This document shows positions 9,312-17,768 of a DNA stretch of 64,000 nt, one piece after another (positions within the stretch are counted from its first letter, which is position 1; each line of letters opens with the position of its first letter). The DNA comes from Sphingobacterium thalpophilum (GTDB lineage Bacteria > Bacteroidota > Bacteroidia > Sphingobacteriales > Sphingobacteriaceae). The stretch covers positions 1,302,001 through 1,366,000 of the forward strand of contig NZ_LR590484.1 in NCBI RefSeq assembly GCF_901482695.1, given 5' to 3'. The notes under the pieces were generated by a model. That model was given only the letters and a program-made list of their open reading frames with translations, did not search any database and was not told where the DNA came from. Both the position numbers and the translations under genes were made by a program.

Positions 9312-11606
9312 TTACGTATTCGGTTTCGGCCCCATTTCAAAGAGCAGCGTGCCACCATTAATGATCTCCTGGAAGGAAAGCTTCCAGTCAGTCAGTCGCC
9401 GGCCGTTCAAGGAAACTGATTTCACATACACATTCTTTTCAGACTGGTTATGCGCGGTCACCACGAGGCTCTTACCGCTTTCAAAGTTAATTTTTGCCGA
9501 TTTGACCAATGGGCTGCCAATCCAGTAGCTGTCTTCTCCGGGCGCAACAGGATAAAATCCAAGTGCTGTGAAAAGATACCAGGCCGACATCTGCCCGCAG
9601 TCATCATTACCTCCCAGACCAGCATGCCCATTGTGGTATTGATTACGGATGATCTGACGTAAACGGGCCTGCGCTTTCCAGGGGCTGCCCGTGATATTGT
9701 ATAGATAAGCGACATGATGCGATGGCTCATTTCCGTGCACATAGTTTCCAATAATTCCGTCCCTGGTAATGTCTTCGGTATGCTCAAAATATTTATCCGG
9801 CAGCTCCATCGTAAATAAAGAGTCCAGATAAATCTCCAGTTTCTTCTTTCCGCCCATCAGCTCCATCAGCTCAACCGGCTGATGAGGTACATATAGGCTG
9901 TAATTCCAGGAGTTGCCTTCAATAAATCCTTGTCCGTGCGTATCCAGGACATCGAAGGCAGGCCTAAATTTACCTGTAGAATCTTTTGGACGCATAAAAC
10001 CGATCGATTTATCGTAAAGCGACTTCCAGCTTGCGGCCCGTTTCGAAAACGTTTGGTAAATATTATCCTTGCCCAGTTTTTTAGCCAGCTGTGCAATACA
10101 CCAATCATCATAGGCATACTCCAAGGTATTGGACACCGAGGTGCCAGAGACGTCATCAGGTACATATCCCTTATCCATATAAGGTCCGATGCCTTCATAC
10201 CTTCTCGCATTCGCTGTCTGCACGCAGGCCTGTAAAGCTGCTTCTGGATCTCCTTTATAAACGCCTTTTAGAATAGCGTCCGCAATGACCGAAACCGAAT
10301 GATAACCACTCATACACCAGTTGTCATTGGCATAATGTGACCAGATTGGCAACATCTTTAACACACTCTGCTCATAATGTGCCATCATGGAGGCCACCAT
10401 GTCTGCATTGCGTGACGGATTGATCAGATTCAAGAGCGGATGGAAAGCCCTGAACGTATCCCACAGTGAAAAGGAAGTATAGTTTGTAAAACCGTCTGCA
10501 CGGTGTACTTCCTGATCCAAACCTTTATACTCTCCATTTTGGTCCATATATATGGTTGGCATTAAACTGGCATGATACATGGCCGTATAAAAATTGACCA
10601 GATCTTCCTTGTTCAGCATATCCGCCTCAATCTTTCGCAGTTCCTTTTCCCAGGCAAGCTGTCCTTGCCTGACATATGCTTCGAAATTCCAATCCGGAAC
10701 TTCTATCTGCATATTGCTCAGTGCATTTTTCATACTTACCGGGCTGAGTGCGACCTTCATCAGGACCGCCTCCTGCTCCTTCGTATCGAAGTCCAGATGC
10801 AGTTTGATGTTATGCGCAGCCAAATCAGGGAAGTTGTTTTGCTGATCAAACTTACGCCAGAAACCATTATACACTGTTTTCCCATCTTCGTATTTCGCTC
10901 CGTAATTCTTGAAAGGCTTTGACGTCTTTATAGCAAAATATACTGTGCGGGTCCTTGACCAGCCATTTGTCTGCCGGTATCCCACAAGTGTCGAATCATT
11001 CAATACCTTCACTACTGTCCACACATTTTTTCCTTCATAATTATAGATTCCCGCTGTCAAGTCGAGAATAAGATGAGAAGCATCAGACTGTGAGAAGGTA
11101 TAACGATGTATACCTACTCGGGTAGTGGTGGTCATTTCCGCTTTAATCCGGTGCTTGTCGAGCAGCACACTGTAGTAGTTGGGTTCGGCACGTTCATTGG
11201 CATGGGAATAAGGCGACCGATAGCCCTCCTCCGGACGGCTGGCGGTGCCGGGGTTAAGCTGCACTTTGCCCTGAGTAGGCATAACCAATATATCCCCCAG
11301 ATCCGAATGCCCTGTACCACTGAAATGGGTATGACTAAATCCTACGATCGTCGGGTCATCATACTGATAGCCGGCACAGTATTTATAGACATCGCCATTA
11401 TACCGTCCGTTCACGGCATAAGATAGGGTATCTGTATCTGGGCTTAATTGCACCGCGCCAAAGGGAACCGTGGCCCCCGGAAAGGTGTGGCCCATACGGG
11501 CAGTTCCGATCAGGGGCTTCACATATTGAATAAGTTTGGTCTCCTGTGCTCTCAATAAACAGGGGAAAGACAGTAGCCCCAAACAGACTAAACTTTTTAT
11601 ATTCAT
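9312..11606 (-). CDS. GH92 alpha-mannosidase with canonical catalytic Glu
   Basis: Exported exo-alpha-mannosidase, 764 aa from the ATG at 11606, which directly opens a signal peptide (SLVCLGLLSFPCLLRAQ). A longer frame to 11738 overlaps the preceding peptidase gene and adds a non-signal tail, so it is rejected. GH92 hallmarks are present: LWDTFRAFHPLLN (about 381-393), HGNEPSHHVAYLYN with Glu627 at the catalytic-acid position, and GGNDDCGQMSAWY with Asp668/Asp669 in the metal and general-base region. This is the motif set of ordinary alpha-1,2-type GH92 enzymes. It differs from both other GH92 proteins in the window. The gene lies 10 bp downstream of the peptidase gene. Confidence 0.95.
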   Translation of the reverse strand: MNIKSLVCLGLLSFPCLLRAQETKLIQYVKPLIGTARMGHTFPGATVPFGAVQLSPDTDTLSYAVNGRYNGDVYKYCAGYQYDDPTIVGFSHTHFSGTGHSDLGDILVMPTQGKVQLNPGTASRPEEGYRSPYSHANERAEPNYYSVLLDKHRIKAEMTTTTRVGIHRYTFSQSDASHLILDLTAGIYNYEGKNVWTVVKVLNDSTLVGYRQTNGWSRTRTVYFAIKTSKPFKNYGAKYEDGKTVYNGFWRKFDQQNNFPDLAAHNIKLHLDFDTKEQEAVLMKVALSPVSMKNALSNMQIEVPDWNFEAYVRQGQLAWEKELRKIEADMLNKEDLVNFYTAMYHASLMPTIYMDQNGEYKGLDQEVHRADGFTNYTSFSLWDTFRAFHPLLNLINPSRNADMVASMMAHYEQSVLKMLPIWSHYANDNWCMSGYHSVSVIADAILKGVYKGDPEAALQACVQTANARRYEGIGPYMDKGYVPDDVSGTSVSNTLEYAYDDWCIAQLAKKLGKDNIYQTFSKRAASWKSLYDKSIGFMRPKDSTGKFRPAFDVLDTHGQGFIEGNSWNYSLYVPHQPVELMELMGGKKKLEIYLDSLFTMELPDKYFEHTEDITRDGIIGNYVHGNEPSHHVAYLYNITGSPWKAQARLRQIIRNQYHNGHAGLGGNDDCGQMSAWYLFTALGFYPVAPGEDSYWIGSPLVKSAKINFESGKSLVVTAHNQSEKNVYVKSVSLNGRRLTDWKLSFQEIINGGTLLFEMGPKPNT

Positions 11607-11616
11607 CTCTTCAGAA

Positions 11617-12339
11617 TTAGATCGTCGGATTTTGGCTATAAGCTGCCCACAACTCATCAATAGTCTTTCCCGTCTGCATTTTCCAAAAATCCTCGTTATA
11701 GGTTTTATTGCGCATGGCCGCGTCCAATTTTTTAACAAAATCCTTCTTTATATGCTTGTTGATCCAATAAAAAAATCGTGCTGTAGTACGGTACGAATCG
11801 GTGTACTTCTGTTTTTCCGTAAATTCGGGCAGTTTCCAGTTTGCTCCGGCATTATCCAGACCATCCTCAAAACGCACAAAATCGGCAATTCCCTCAGTTA
11901 TCCACCAAGGGCCGGCACCTTCCGGATAAGCTTGCACAATATGCATGACTTCATGCGTCACCACATCGATATCGCCCGGATTTTTGGCAAACCAGGCAGG
12001 GCTATACCTAACGATTCCACCCGCTGTTGCCGCTACACCTTTGTAATCAGGATCAATGACAAATGACACTTTTTTTATCGTCTTCGGGTTATACTTTTTG
12101 GCCAGCTTAGGGTAATTCGTGAAATACGCATCCTGCAATCTCACCTTCAGCGCCGGATTAAAATCCTTGTCTTTATTTATCCAGATCAAGGTATAACCGC
12201 CTTTGGTGATACTGTCAACTTCGACCGCAACCTTCCGGTCGTTTTCGGTATGCTGCCAGTTATCCTGCGCAGAAAGCGAAAAGGAAAACAGAAGACCCAG
12301 GGCAGCAAAAGCCGTGTTCAAAAATTTAACGTTCATCAT
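11617..12339 (-). CDS. Basic secretory protein-type zinc peptidase
   Basis: A 240-aa secreted protein of the basic secretory protein family (plant-type BSP domain). After a signal peptide (FAALGLLFSFSLSAQ) the metalloprotease motif HEVMHIVQ has His129, Glu130 and His133. It is followed by the family sequence GPWWITEGIADFVRF and by conserved tyrosine-rich repeats (DSYRTTARFFYW). Likely a zinc endopeptidase in the periplasm or outside the cell. Located between two mannosidase genes with 6 and 10 bp gaps, it may open the protein part of mannosylated glycoproteins (inference). Confidence 0.88.
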   Translation of the reverse strand: MMNVKFLNTAFAALGLLFSFSLSAQDNWQHTENDRKVAVEVDSITKGGYTLIWINKDKDFNPALKVRLQDAYFTNYPKLAKKYNPKTIKKVSFVIDPDYKGVAATAGGIVRYSPAWFAKNPGDIDVVTHEVMHIVQAYPEGAGPWWITEGIADFVRFEDGLDNAGANWKLPEFTEKQKYTDSYRTTARFFYWINKHIKKDFVKKLDAAMRNKTYNEDFWKMQTGKTIDELWAAYSQNPTI

Positions 12340-12345
12340 GGCTTA

Positions 12346-14700
12346 TTATTTTTTCTTTTTTGACTTAGTCGCCTTAGGTGCACCCATCTTCAGCTCGTTG
12401 GACATCGAATAAGGAGCAGCATCTGCCGTGTTGCCTCTATTGTAATTAGGTGCCGATGCCATGTCAAAGTGCAGGTCTCCCCCCTCGTGCAGAGCCTTGT
12501 GACTCAACCAGTTTTTACCATAACTTTGGCCATTCATCTGCAGGGCATTGACATATATATTTTCACTTGAGTTCTTTGGAGCATCTATAGTCAGGGTTTT
12601 GCCATTATCAAAAGTTAACGTGGCCTTTTTAAACAAAGGAGCTCCTAGTACATATTCATCCGTCGCTGGACAGACAGGGTAGAATCCCAGAGCCGAAAAC
12701 ACGTACCAGGCTGAAGTCTGTCCATTGTCTTCATCACCACAGTAACCGTCAGGAGTGGGTTTGTACATCCTGTCCATGACCTGACGTACCCAATATTGTG
12801 TTTTCCATGGCTGACCAGCATAATTATACAAATAAGGCATATGTTGAATGGGTTGATTGCCATGCGCATACTGTCCCATGTTGGCCACCTGCATTTCACG
12901 GATTTCATGGATCACACCACCATAATAACTATCATCGAAATCAGGAGCCTGAACAAATACCGAATCCAGCATATTGACAAAGGTTTTCTCGCCCCCCATC
13001 AAATCAATCAATCCCTTCACATCGTGGAAGACACTCCAGGAATAATGCCAGCTATTTCCTTCCGTAAATGCGTCTCCCCATTTGAGTGGATTGAAAGGTG
13101 TCTGGAATTTTCCGTCCTTATTTTTGCCACGCATCAGGTTTGTGGAAGGATCAAAAAGATTTTTATAGTTCTGTGCACGTTTTGCATACAGATCAATTTC
13201 TGCTTTTGGACGGCTGAGCGCTTTGGCCAGCTGATAGATCGTAAAGTCATCATAGGCATATTCCAATGTACGGGCGGCATTTTCATTGATTTTAACATCA
13301 TATGGCACATACCCCAGGCTATTGTAATAGTCCACTCCTTTACGTCCGACAGCAGTCATTGGCCCTTCATGATTTGCTCCATGTAGCAGTGCCTCGTACA
13401 GCTTATCGATATCATAGCCCCGAAGACCTTTCATATAAGCATCCGAAACGACCGAAGCAGAGTTGTTACCGACCATAATATCAGCATATCCGGGGCTGCT
13501 CCATTCAGGCAGAAAACCGCCCTCCAGATACGCATTGAGTAACCCTTCCTGCATCTCCTTATTAATGGAAGGATACATAAAATTTAAGAAAGGATACAAG
13601 GCTCTAAAGGTATCCCAAAAACCTGTTCCGCCAAACAGGTAACCCGGTAGCGTCTTGCCATTATAGGGGCTGTAATGGACAATCTTGCCCTGGGCGTCGA
13701 TCTCATATAGTTTATTCGGAAAAAACAAGGTGCGGTACATTGTCGAATAAAATGTACGCAGCTGATCAATATCATCTCCCTCGACTTTAATCTTACCCAG
13801 CGTCGCATTCCAGATCTGACGGCCATCCTCCTTAATCTGATCGAACGATTTATTGCCGAGTTCATTCAAATTCAACATCGCCTGCTCAGCACTGATAAAA
13901 GAAGAAGCTACTTTGACCTGAACAGGTTTAGACTTATCTGTGATCTTAAAACCGACGATTGCTCCGGTGTGGTTTCCTTTAATCTGCAATTGCCCATTTT
14001 TCTTCTCCTTTCCTTCCCATGTCGCTACGCTAGCAAAGGGCTGATCGAAGACAAGAACAAAATAATTCCGAAAATTCTCCGGCAACGGACCACGGGCATA
14101 TTTCGACGAATAACCGATAATCATATTTTTTTCAGGGATAATCTGCACTTCAGATCCTTTATCGTAGGCATCCAAAACAATATAGGCATCATCAGTCTTG
14201 TTGAAGGAGATCCGGAACATGGCTGCACGTTCGGTCGGTGTCATCTCCGCAGTGACATCATGATCAGCCAGGTAAACCGAGTAGTAATAAGGTTTTACAA
14301 TTTCCGCTTTATGAGAAAACCAGCTCGCCCGCTCATCTTGATCAAAAACAGGTTTACCGGTAACGGGCATAATCGAGAAAACACCATAATCGTTCATCCA
14401 GGGTGAAGGCTGATGCGTTTGTTTAAGACCGCGGATCTTATCGGCAGTATACTGATACTGCCAGCCATCCCCATTTTTGCCGGTTTGCGGTGTCCACATA
14501 TTCATCCCCCACGGTCTCGCAATAGCGGGATAAGTATTACCGTTGGAGAGCTCAAATTTGGACTCCGTACCCATCAACGGATTTACCAGATCGACAGCCT
14601 CGATTTGCTGTCCTCGAAATTTCTGAGCCAAAACCGGTTTTGCGCAAAACAAACCCAAAGACAACAATGAGCCCAGAAAAACACTAAATGATTTCTTCAT
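12346..14700 (-). CDS. GH92 family enzyme with Gln at the catalytic-acid position
   Basis: A 784-aa exported GH92 protein. Signal peptide 1-25; N-terminal beta-sandwich with DLVNPLMGTESKFELSNGN; barrel with GFWDTFRALYPFLN (about 360-373) and the C-terminal GDEDNGQTSAWYVFSALGF (655-673). The usual HGNEPSHH is HGNQPIQH here, with Gln616 in place of the acid Glu, while the base-region acids Asp656/Asp658 remain. In the GH92 enzyme CcGH92_5 such a Glu-to-Gln change goes with cleavage of mannose-1-phospho-6-mannose instead of ordinary mannosides. The tail ends in a Lys-rich stretch (KATKSKKKK). First gene of the unit running to 7202, with its own operator at 14728. A phosphomannan role is inference. 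Confidence 0.93.
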   Translation of the reverse strand: MKKSFSVFLGSLLSLGLFCAKPVLAQKFRGQQIEAVDLVNPLMGTESKFELSNGNTYPAIARPWGMNMWTPQTGKNGDGWQYQYTADKIRGLKQTHQPSPWMNDYGVFSIMPVTGKPVFDQDERASWFSHKAEIVKPYYYSVYLADHDVTAEMTPTERAAMFRISFNKTDDAYIVLDAYDKGSEVQIIPEKNMIIGYSSKYARGPLPENFRNYFVLVFDQPFASVATWEGKEKKNGQLQIKGNHTGAIVGFKITDKSKPVQVKVASSFISAEQAMLNLNELGNKSFDQIKEDGRQIWNATLGKIKVEGDDIDQLRTFYSTMYRTLFFPNKLYEIDAQGKIVHYSPYNGKTLPGYLFGGTGFWDTFRALYPFLNFMYPSINKEMQEGLLNAYLEGGFLPEWSSPGYADIMVGNNSASVVSDAYMKGLRGYDIDKLYEALLHGANHEGPMTAVGRKGVDYYNSLGYVPYDVKINENAARTLEYAYDDFTIYQLAKALSRPKAEIDLYAKRAQNYKNLFDPSTNLMRGKNKDGKFQTPFNPLKWGDAFTEGNSWHYSWSVFHDVKGLIDLMGGEKTFVNMLDSVFVQAPDFDDSYYGGVIHEIREMQVANMGQYAHGNQPIQHMPYLYNYAGQPWKTQYWVRQVMDRMYKPTPDGYCGDEDNGQTSAWYVFSALGFYPVCPATDEYVLGAPLFKKATLTFDNGKTLTIDAPKNSSENIYVNALQMNGQSYGKNWLSHKALHEGGDLHFDMASAPNYNRGNTADAAPYSMSNELKMGAPKATKSKKKK

Positions 14701-14727
14701 TATTTAGGAGTATATAAAAATTTTTGT

Positions 14728-14750
14728 ACTAAAACGTATTAGTAAAGATA
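14728..14750 (-). promoter_or_regulatory. Operator and -7 element for the GH92 unit (PUL1 site 3)
   Basis: ACTAAAACGTATTAGT (14728-14743) is a CG-centred palindrome 28 bp upstream of the ATG at 14700. A minus-strand -7-like TATCTTTA (14750-14743) overlaps it by one base, and a TTTG lies 18 bases further upstream as a -33 candidate. Spacing matches the sites at 1713 and 7145. Confidence 0.72.
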
Positions 14751-14775
14751 TAAAAAAGAATATGAATTCAAAAAA

Positions 14776-14800
14776 ACGGAAGTTTTTCCCAGCCTTCCGT
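14776..14800 (-). terminator. Intrinsic terminator upstream of the GH92 promoter
   Basis: ACGGAAG (14776-14782) pairs with CTTCCGT (14794-14800); on the minus strand the stem is followed by TTTTTT. It insulates the GH92 unit from minus-strand transcription coming from the phospholipase C gene and overlaps the apparent start of the thioredoxin-like remnant frame. Confidence 0.75.
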
Positions 14801-14818
14801 CTTATGATTTTTACAAAA

Positions 14819-14965
14819 ACTGAATACCATACTCGTCCTTATAAAGTAAATGGTATCCCACGCTACCTATTGATAGACAAAGCCGGCAACCTGATTTCAG
14901 CGGATAGCCCACGCCCGAGCGATCCCAAGCTAAAAGTGCTGCTCGAAGAATGGCTAAAAAAATAA
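14819..14965 (+). pseudogene. 3' remnant of a TlpA/thioredoxin-like gene
   Basis: About 48 codons encode the C-terminal end of a thioredoxin-fold (TlpA/redoxin) protein: YKVNGIPRYLLIDKAGN contains the cis-Pro loop (GIP) and the beta-hairpin, and LKVLLEEWLKK is the closing helix. The CxxC half and signal peptide are absent. Upstream sequence in this frame is a terminator and the GH92 promoter, so the gene was probably truncated when the PUL1 border formed. A 67-codon open frame from 14762 exists but its first 19 codons are that terminator. Confidence 0.7.
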
Positions 14966-14984
14966 CTGTCTGCCAATCATACCA

Positions 14985-15016
14985 AAATCCCCCAGCATTC
15001 AACAACTGGGGGATTT
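14985..15016. terminator. Strong 11-bp hairpin terminator
   Basis: AAATCCCCCAG (14985-14995) and CTGGGGGATTT (15006-15016) form a perfect 11-bp stem with a 10-nt loop. It lies 19 bp past the thioredoxin-like remnant stop and 45 bp past the phospholipase C stop, so it can serve both directions. Confidence 0.75.
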
Positions 15017-15061
15017 CTAACAAACATAGATCTGTATTCTGCTTGCATTCTATGGCCTTGG

Positions 15062-17539
15062 TTAACCCAACTGCGGATCAGTTTTGGAATGTTTGCCTGT
15101 CTCTACACGCCCGGCAAATTGACGCACATATTGGCTTCCCGAGATCTGTACCGAAACGTCATACCATCCCTCAACCTGATGGGACTCCACAATCCATCTT
15201 ACCGATCGGCCGGCGCCGACTACGGCATTCTTTTTCCAGCTGCTGTATGCATTATCTTTGATTTGCACAGGCAGGGGTTTTTCGCCTTGATTGCTCACCT
15301 CGACAATGACATTTCCTGTCGGGACGCCTTTCTTCCCGATCTCATAGGTAGCCACAACCGAAAGGGGCTCATTCTTACCTTTAAATCCACGCATAAAGCC
15401 ATTCGGACCATAGACCGTTAGATCATAATAGCCCTCTTTAAAGTCAGCTAGATCCCATTCAAAGTTTAATGATTCTCCCGCAACCACAGCAAAAGGCCAA
15501 AAACTCACGCCATCTTTATAACCTGAACCGCTATAAACGTTAAAAGGGCTGTTTAGTGATTGACTTCCGAACACCTTGTTTCCCGCCCTCATCGTAATCG
15601 CTATCTTGCCGCCAGTGGCATCGACAGTGGCATCGCTATAAAGCTCGTAAGCTAGAGCGCTGGAATTTTTCTGTCCTTTCTCCTGCCTTGCCAATAGATC
15701 AGAGTGTCCCAGAGACCGCAACTTTTCCATATCCTCGGCGGTCCACACATGAAAGTTATTCGGCAGCGGTTTGGCCTTCGCACGGTCAATATCATAAATT
15801 TGCTGATTACGGTCCAAAAATGGCAAATCCACAGGATCTACAGCATCCGCCTTCCGGAATACCGAAGTCAGATTACCCGTAATAGCACGGCGCCATGAGC
15901 TGATATTGCTTTCCTCCACCTGCTTACCCAGTTTATGCGCAAAAAAATACTCCATAAATTGGATAGTAGAGGTGATATCACACACTTCGGAATTTACCCA
16001 GCCGCCCCGGGACCAAGGTGATGCAACAATCAACGGAACCCGATACCCCAGTCCGACAGGCCCTTCGGTAGCATTCTCCTTTTTCTCGCCATCCGCCAGT
16101 TCCTGTTCCAAACTCACATATTCACCGCTATAATCCAATCCGGCCGAGGTTTTACCTGATCGAGGATCGGCTGGATCAGGAGCAACGAACGGTGGCACAT
16201 GGTCAAAATAACCGTCATTCTCATCATAGTTGAGGATAAAAATTGTTTTCTTCCAGACTTCCGGATTTTCAGTCAGAATATTCAAAATCTCCGATACGTA
16301 CCAAGCGCCATACATCGGTGCACTGGGGTGATCCGAGAAACATTGCGGAGCCACGAGCCACGATACGGTTGGCAAGTGACCTGACGCTACATCTTTTCTA
16401 AACTGATACAATACATCTCCCTTCGGCACCTTGATCTGCTCTCCTTCGTGAGTCACTGTAGTGGTTTCGCGGTAATAAGGATCCGCCTCATTGGTCTGAA
16501 AGGCTTTCTCATGTAGTGCTCTTTGTGACCTGGGCAGCTGCTGGTACGCGTCCTCCGCGAATCTATTTAGCTTCGCGCTGTAACTCTTCAGCTGCTCCTG
16601 CTTTTGTTTAAGCTTATTCTTACTTTTCTGAACGCTCTCGGCCGTACCGGCAGATAGAGACCGCTCGATCTCCTGAATCTCAGCGGGCAATTCGGCCACC
16701 CGTTTACGCATAAATTCCAGATGACTCTTTTTGAATCCGATATGATATTGGGCAAACCATTCAAGATTATTGTCGGTAAAGTTACCGAGCAATTCCTCGC
16801 CATCGAGACCACTTTCCATACTGACTTCATTCTGATATACCTTCCAGGTGATTCCCGCTTCCTCCAACCGTTCAGGATATGTTTTCCAATGCGCCCACCG
16901 GTTGAAATAGATATCGGAGTTGCGAACCAAAGGCTTGGCACCCGGCTCTGGCACGCAGGTGCCGGTCCAAAAAAAGTGACGGTTTGTCGTTGTCCCCGTG
17001 ATAGAGGAACAAAAATGTTGGTCGCATATAGTGAAGGCGTCCGCCAACGCATAGTAAAAGGGAATGTCTTCGCGGGTATAATAGCCCATGGTCAGCGGTA
17101 TTTCACTTAAGACTTTCCCTCCCGGACGTTTTGCCTCGATCCAGTTATCATGTTTACCTTTATTTCTGGCCGCCATCTGATTTTCCCAGGAGTGAGGCAG
17201 ATTGCCTGTCCAGGCGGCATTCGAATTCTTGATATCTAAGCGAAAGGGAGAGTAGGTGGTGCCAGAATCGCTGGATTGCAACCATACGGGGTTGCCGGAA
17301 GGCAGTCTGATCGCCCTGGGATCATTAAATCCGCGGACTCCCCGCAAGGTTCCGAAGCTGTGATCAAAGGAACGGTTTTCCTGCATCAAAAGAACGATAT
17401 GTTCGGCATCTAAAAAGCTGCTTCCAGCAACAGGTTCAATAGCTAATGCACGCTGTATCGCCTCTGGGACTGCGTTCTGAAAACCAAAAACGCCGGCCAA
17501 TAAAGATGCCTTCTTGATAAAATCTCTTCTACTATCCAT
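15062..17539 (-). CDS. Phosphocholine-specific phospholipase C
   Basis: An 825-aa secreted phosphoesterase that hydrolyses phosphatidylcholine or sphingomyelin to release phosphocholine. The N-terminus is a Tat signal (SRRDFIKKASLLAG). The phosphoesterase (PLC/acid phosphatase) domain shows EHIVLLMQENRSFDH (about 46-60), FWTGTCVPEPGAKP, FSDHPSAPMYGAWYV and LNYDENDGYFDHVPPF, which hold the metal-binding acids and histidines. A charged, probably coiled-coil insert lies near 275-325. Two C-terminal DUF756-type beta domains follow (about 640-825), as in the PlcN class. It is monocistronic, flanked by terminators. Possible roles are phosphate or choline scavenging. Confidence 0.93.
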   Translation of the reverse strand: MDSRRDFIKKASLLAGVFGFQNAVPEAIQRALAIEPVAGSSFLDAEHIVLLMQENRSFDHSFGTLRGVRGFNDPRAIRLPSGNPVWLQSSDSGTTYSPFRLDIKNSNAAWTGNLPHSWENQMAARNKGKHDNWIEAKRPGGKVLSEIPLTMGYYTREDIPFYYALADAFTICDQHFCSSITGTTTNRHFFWTGTCVPEPGAKPLVRNSDIYFNRWAHWKTYPERLEEAGITWKVYQNEVSMESGLDGEELLGNFTDNNLEWFAQYHIGFKKSHLEFMRKRVAELPAEIQEIERSLSAGTAESVQKSKNKLKQKQEQLKSYSAKLNRFAEDAYQQLPRSQRALHEKAFQTNEADPYYRETTTVTHEGEQIKVPKGDVLYQFRKDVASGHLPTVSWLVAPQCFSDHPSAPMYGAWYVSEILNILTENPEVWKKTIFILNYDENDGYFDHVPPFVAPDPADPRSGKTSAGLDYSGEYVSLEQELADGEKKENATEGPVGLGYRVPLIVASPWSRGGWVNSEVCDITSTIQFMEYFFAHKLGKQVEESNISSWRRAITGNLTSVFRKADAVDPVDLPFLDRNQQIYDIDRAKAKPLPNNFHVWTAEDMEKLRSLGHSDLLARQEKGQKNSSALAYELYSDATVDATGGKIAITMRAGNKVFGSQSLNSPFNVYSGSGYKDGVSFWPFAVVAGESLNFEWDLADFKEGYYDLTVYGPNGFMRGFKGKNEPLSVVATYEIGKKGVPTGNVIVEVSNQGEKPLPVQIKDNAYSSWKKNAVVGAGRSVRWIVESHQVEGWYDVSVQISGSQYVRQFAGRVETGKHSKTDPQLG

Positions 17540-17671
17540 AACTGCAAATTATTGTTTTCTCCTATAAATACATTGGTTTCATAGCGAATATATCTATTAA
17601 CAGTCGCTTTTTTGTGTAACGATTTTAACAAACAGCAACGCAATCGATTGAGGCAGATCCCCTATGCATAA

Positions 17672-17705
17672 AAAAGGACCAGTACCTCATGGATCTGGTC
17701 CTTTT
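17672..17705 (-). terminator. Intrinsic terminator after the 530-aa unknown gene
   Basis: AAAAGGACCAG (17672-17682) pairs perfectly with CTGGTCCTTTT (17695-17705), with a 12-nt loop; the A-rich arm gives a T tract on the minus strand. It lies 64 bp beyond the stop at 17769. Confidence 0.8.
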
Positions 17706-17768
17706 CTTTGATCATCTCCCACCGCAATGTAGCGCTCATTAAGCGCTGGATGCTGACTAAAAGATTGT

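Noticed and set aside
11607..11738. Longer start for the second GH92 gene (44 extra codons)
   Set aside because: It lies inside the preceding peptidase gene and puts a charged, non-signal extension before an obvious signal peptide.
12796..13386. 196-codon plus-strand frame antisense to GH92 (and similar ones at 11536-12066, 43788-44243, 16588-17052)
   Set aside because: Each lies opposite or in another frame of a well-supported gene and has no domain or start signal of its own.
14762..14818. N-terminal part of the 67-codon thioredoxin-like frame
   Set aside because: These codons are formed by a minus-strand terminator hairpin with its T run, not by coding sequence.
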